46,001 bases of DNA from an uncultured Muribaculaceae bacterium (lineage in GTDB: Bacteria; Bacteroidota; Bacteroidia; Bacteroidales; Muribaculaceae): assembly GCA_910587425.1 (NCBI GenBank), contig CAJUKU010000017.1, positions 1 through 46,001 on the forward strand. The letters are read 5' to 3'. Position 1 is the first letter of the stretch; every line of letters starts with the position of its first letter. Below are positions 44,808 through 46,001 of this stretch, piece after piece. The notes under the pieces are model-generated. The model had not been told where the DNA came from and did no database searches. It saw nothing but the letters and a program-made list of their open reading frames with translations. The position numbers and the translations under genes are program-made.

Positions 44808-45653
44808 TTATGATACGAGGCGTACTTCTGCACGGCGATCCTGTGCGTTAGTGGCGAAGCTGTGTGTCGGTCCGCAACCGAGGGTTGTTATGTGGTCGCG
44901 GGGAACACCATGGGCAACGAGATAATCCGTTACGGCATTTGCGCGACGCTCGCTGAGGTTGCGGTTATAGTCGGCAGAGCCAGTCTCGTCGGTATAGGCG
45001 GTTACCACTACTTCGGCGTCTGATTCTACGGCTTCTTCAGCCACGGCATTCAGGTTGGCATTCTCGGCGATAGCAGTGCCGTCGGTAGCAAACAGATATA
45101 CCGCATCGGGCGATGATTCGGCGATGAACTCGGCATACTCATCCTCATTGTCGGCTGTAGCAGCGGAATTTTGTTGTGCAGCAGTAGACTCGCTCATGCT
45201 CGCATCAATTTGATCAGTGTTGCCGTTTTGGGCAAGGTATGCGTCGAGTGCCTCCAGGATTGTTCCGTCGTCGGCTTCGGTGGTCTCTACAGCTGTGTAG
45301 CCGACTGTTACATCTTCGGCTGACGGTACGGCTTGAGCAAGTGCTGCTGTACGGGCGGTGGTGGCTCTCTGTGCATTATTGGGGATTGCGTTTTCAGCTG
45401 TCTGCTGCTGTAGTTTTCTGCTGCGGTTGCTGAAATATGAATCCGATGCCCAAAATACGAGCGCGCCAAGTAGACATGCACCTATTGCAGTCAATATCGC
45501 TCCGGTCTTGATACCACTGCGTCGCGGCGTCCTCGCAGCTCCTCCTGCACCGCTTCCTGCGGCGGCAACCGGCAGCTCGTTCTCGAAATTCTCCGGAATT
45601 TCCTTCATCGCCGGATGACCTTCCAGGCGTTTCATTTCATCATTGTAGTTCAT
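44808..45653 (-). CDS. OmpA-domain protein with a single membrane anchor
   Basis: A 281-residue protein. It has a cytosolic N-terminus of about 48 residues (acidic, then Gly/Ala-rich and basic), one membrane helix at about 49-69 (KTGAILTAIGACLLGALVFW), a low-complexity Ala/Thr/Glu-rich spacer, and a C-terminal OmpA/MotB-type peptidoglycan-binding domain (VVVTAYTDETGSADYN, LSERRANAVTDYLVAHGV, QDRRAEVRL). The anchor is an inner-membrane helix, not a beta-barrel or lipoprotein, so the layout resembles MotB-like or anti-sigma-like membrane proteins. Single gene; function beyond peptidoglycan contact is unknown. Confidence 0.85.
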   Translation of the reverse strand: MNYNDEMKRLEGHPAMKEIPENFENELPVAAAGSGAGGAARTPRRSGIKTGAILTAIGACLLGALVFWASDSYFSNRSRKLQQQTAENAIPNNAQRATTARTAALAQAVPSAEDVTVGYTAVETTEADDGTILEALDAYLAQNGNTDQIDASMSESTAAQQNSAATADNEDEYAEFIAESSPDAVYLFATDGTAIAENANLNAVAEEAVESDAEVVVTAYTDETGSADYNRNLSERRANAVTDYLVAHGVPRDHITTLGCGPTHSFATNAQDRRAEVRLVS

Positions 45654-45833
45654 AGTTGTTCGGATTAATTAAGAGGTAAGAAGTGTATTATAAAAACATC
45701 TTGGCAAGCTACCCGGTTCGTGTTCAGTCCGTTAAAAATAAAGTACAACTGTTTCGTTGTGCGAAGCGCTTATCGTAGGAATCCGCTCTGTAGAAAGACG
45801 CTATGGCTGCGGATTACCTCACGTCTTGAAACG

Positions 45834-45867
45834 GCAGTGGCTGTGCCAGATCAGGCACAGCCACTGC
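45834..45867. terminator. Perfect hairpin terminator near the right edge
   Basis: A perfect 14-bp stem (45834-45847 and 45854-45867) with a 6-nt loop, followed on the plus strand by TATCTGTTGTTT. It most likely ends a minus-strand gene entering from the right edge. The stretch 45654-45833 shows no gene and no clear consensus promoter for the OmpA-domain gene. Confidence 0.75.
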
Positions 45868-45899
45868 TATCTGTTGTTTATATTTTCGGTTTCTCAGGC

Positions 45900-46001
45900 T
45901 TACATCATGCCGCCCATGAACGCTGCTATTATGGTGTTTATCAAGTATATATAATCACACAAAATAAAAACGGACAATAAAAGAGCCATACTATGCATCT
46001 T
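45900..46001 (-). CDS. Possible hydrophobic small ORF or gene end at the right edge
   Basis: An open minus-strand frame reaches the window edge and stops at 45900-45902. From its first in-window ATG it reads MHSMALLLSVFILCDYIY, continues LINTIIAAFMGGMM and ends with TAA. It is strongly hydrophobic and is followed by the terminator at 45834-45867. Whether it is the tail of a longer gene or a small membrane protein cannot be told. Confidence 0.3.
   Translation of the reverse strand, partial: KMHSMALLLSVFILCDYIYLINTIIAAFMGGMM

Overview
The window looks like chromosomal DNA of a gut Bacteroidales bacterium, most likely a Muribaculaceae-type genome. This is an inference from content. The gene set is typical of the group: lipoproteins with LxxC-type lipoboxes, 6-bladed beta-propeller lipoproteins, a sensor kinase with a TPR-like periplasmic part, secreted GH20 and GH3 glycosidases, a secreted tricorn-like protease and a protein with a type IX-like C-terminal sorting domain. 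The promoters are also characteristic: TTTG/TTG, about 20 bp, then TAnnTTTG upstream of many genes, with few clear Shine-Dalgarno sites. I see no phage, insertion sequence, CRISPR array or rRNA.

Layout. 0.1-3.2 kb: a HAD phosphatase and a sensor histidine kinase split by a frameshift in an A5 run. 3.4-6.1 kb: an AT-rich cassette (DUF2971-like protein plus LRR lipoprotein) bracketed by two almost identical ~60-bp palindromic repeats, with a long leader that carries a decayed or very small reading frame. 6.1-11.4 kb: beta-propeller lipoprotein, GH20 hexosaminidase, YczE/YitT-like membrane protein and aquaporin, all on the minus strand. 11.5-14.8 kb: SpoU methyltransferase and an S9 peptidase on the plus strand. 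14.9-27.5 kb: three large minus-strand secreted proteins (GH3, tricorn-like S41 protease, 2094-residue surface protein). 27.5-33.0 kb: an unusual leader region, then a translationally coupled operon of a 59-residue membrane protein, dxs, trkA and trkH. 33.2-35.3 kb: biotin-dependent decarboxylase alpha subunit and tRNA-Pro(TGG). 35.4-37.6 kb: two propeller-type lipoproteins. 37.8-42.2 kb: sufE, POT transporter, a 48-residue ORF, tRNA-Pro(CGG), ilvE and an HD protein whose first codons contain a terminator-like hairpin. 42.3-45.7 kb: pnp with an Arg-rich tail and an OmpA-domain protein.

Together the genes describe a glycan- and peptide-foraging anaerobe. GH20 and GH3 trim glycans; the S9 and tricorn-like peptidases and the POT carrier handle peptides; IlvE, OadA, SufE, Dxs and Pnp are housekeeping. 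The parts that are not routine are the palindrome-bracketed cassette, the frameshifted kinase, a possible pseudoknot RNA at 17.64-17.69 kb, the leader upstream of the giant surface gene, and several small ORFs.
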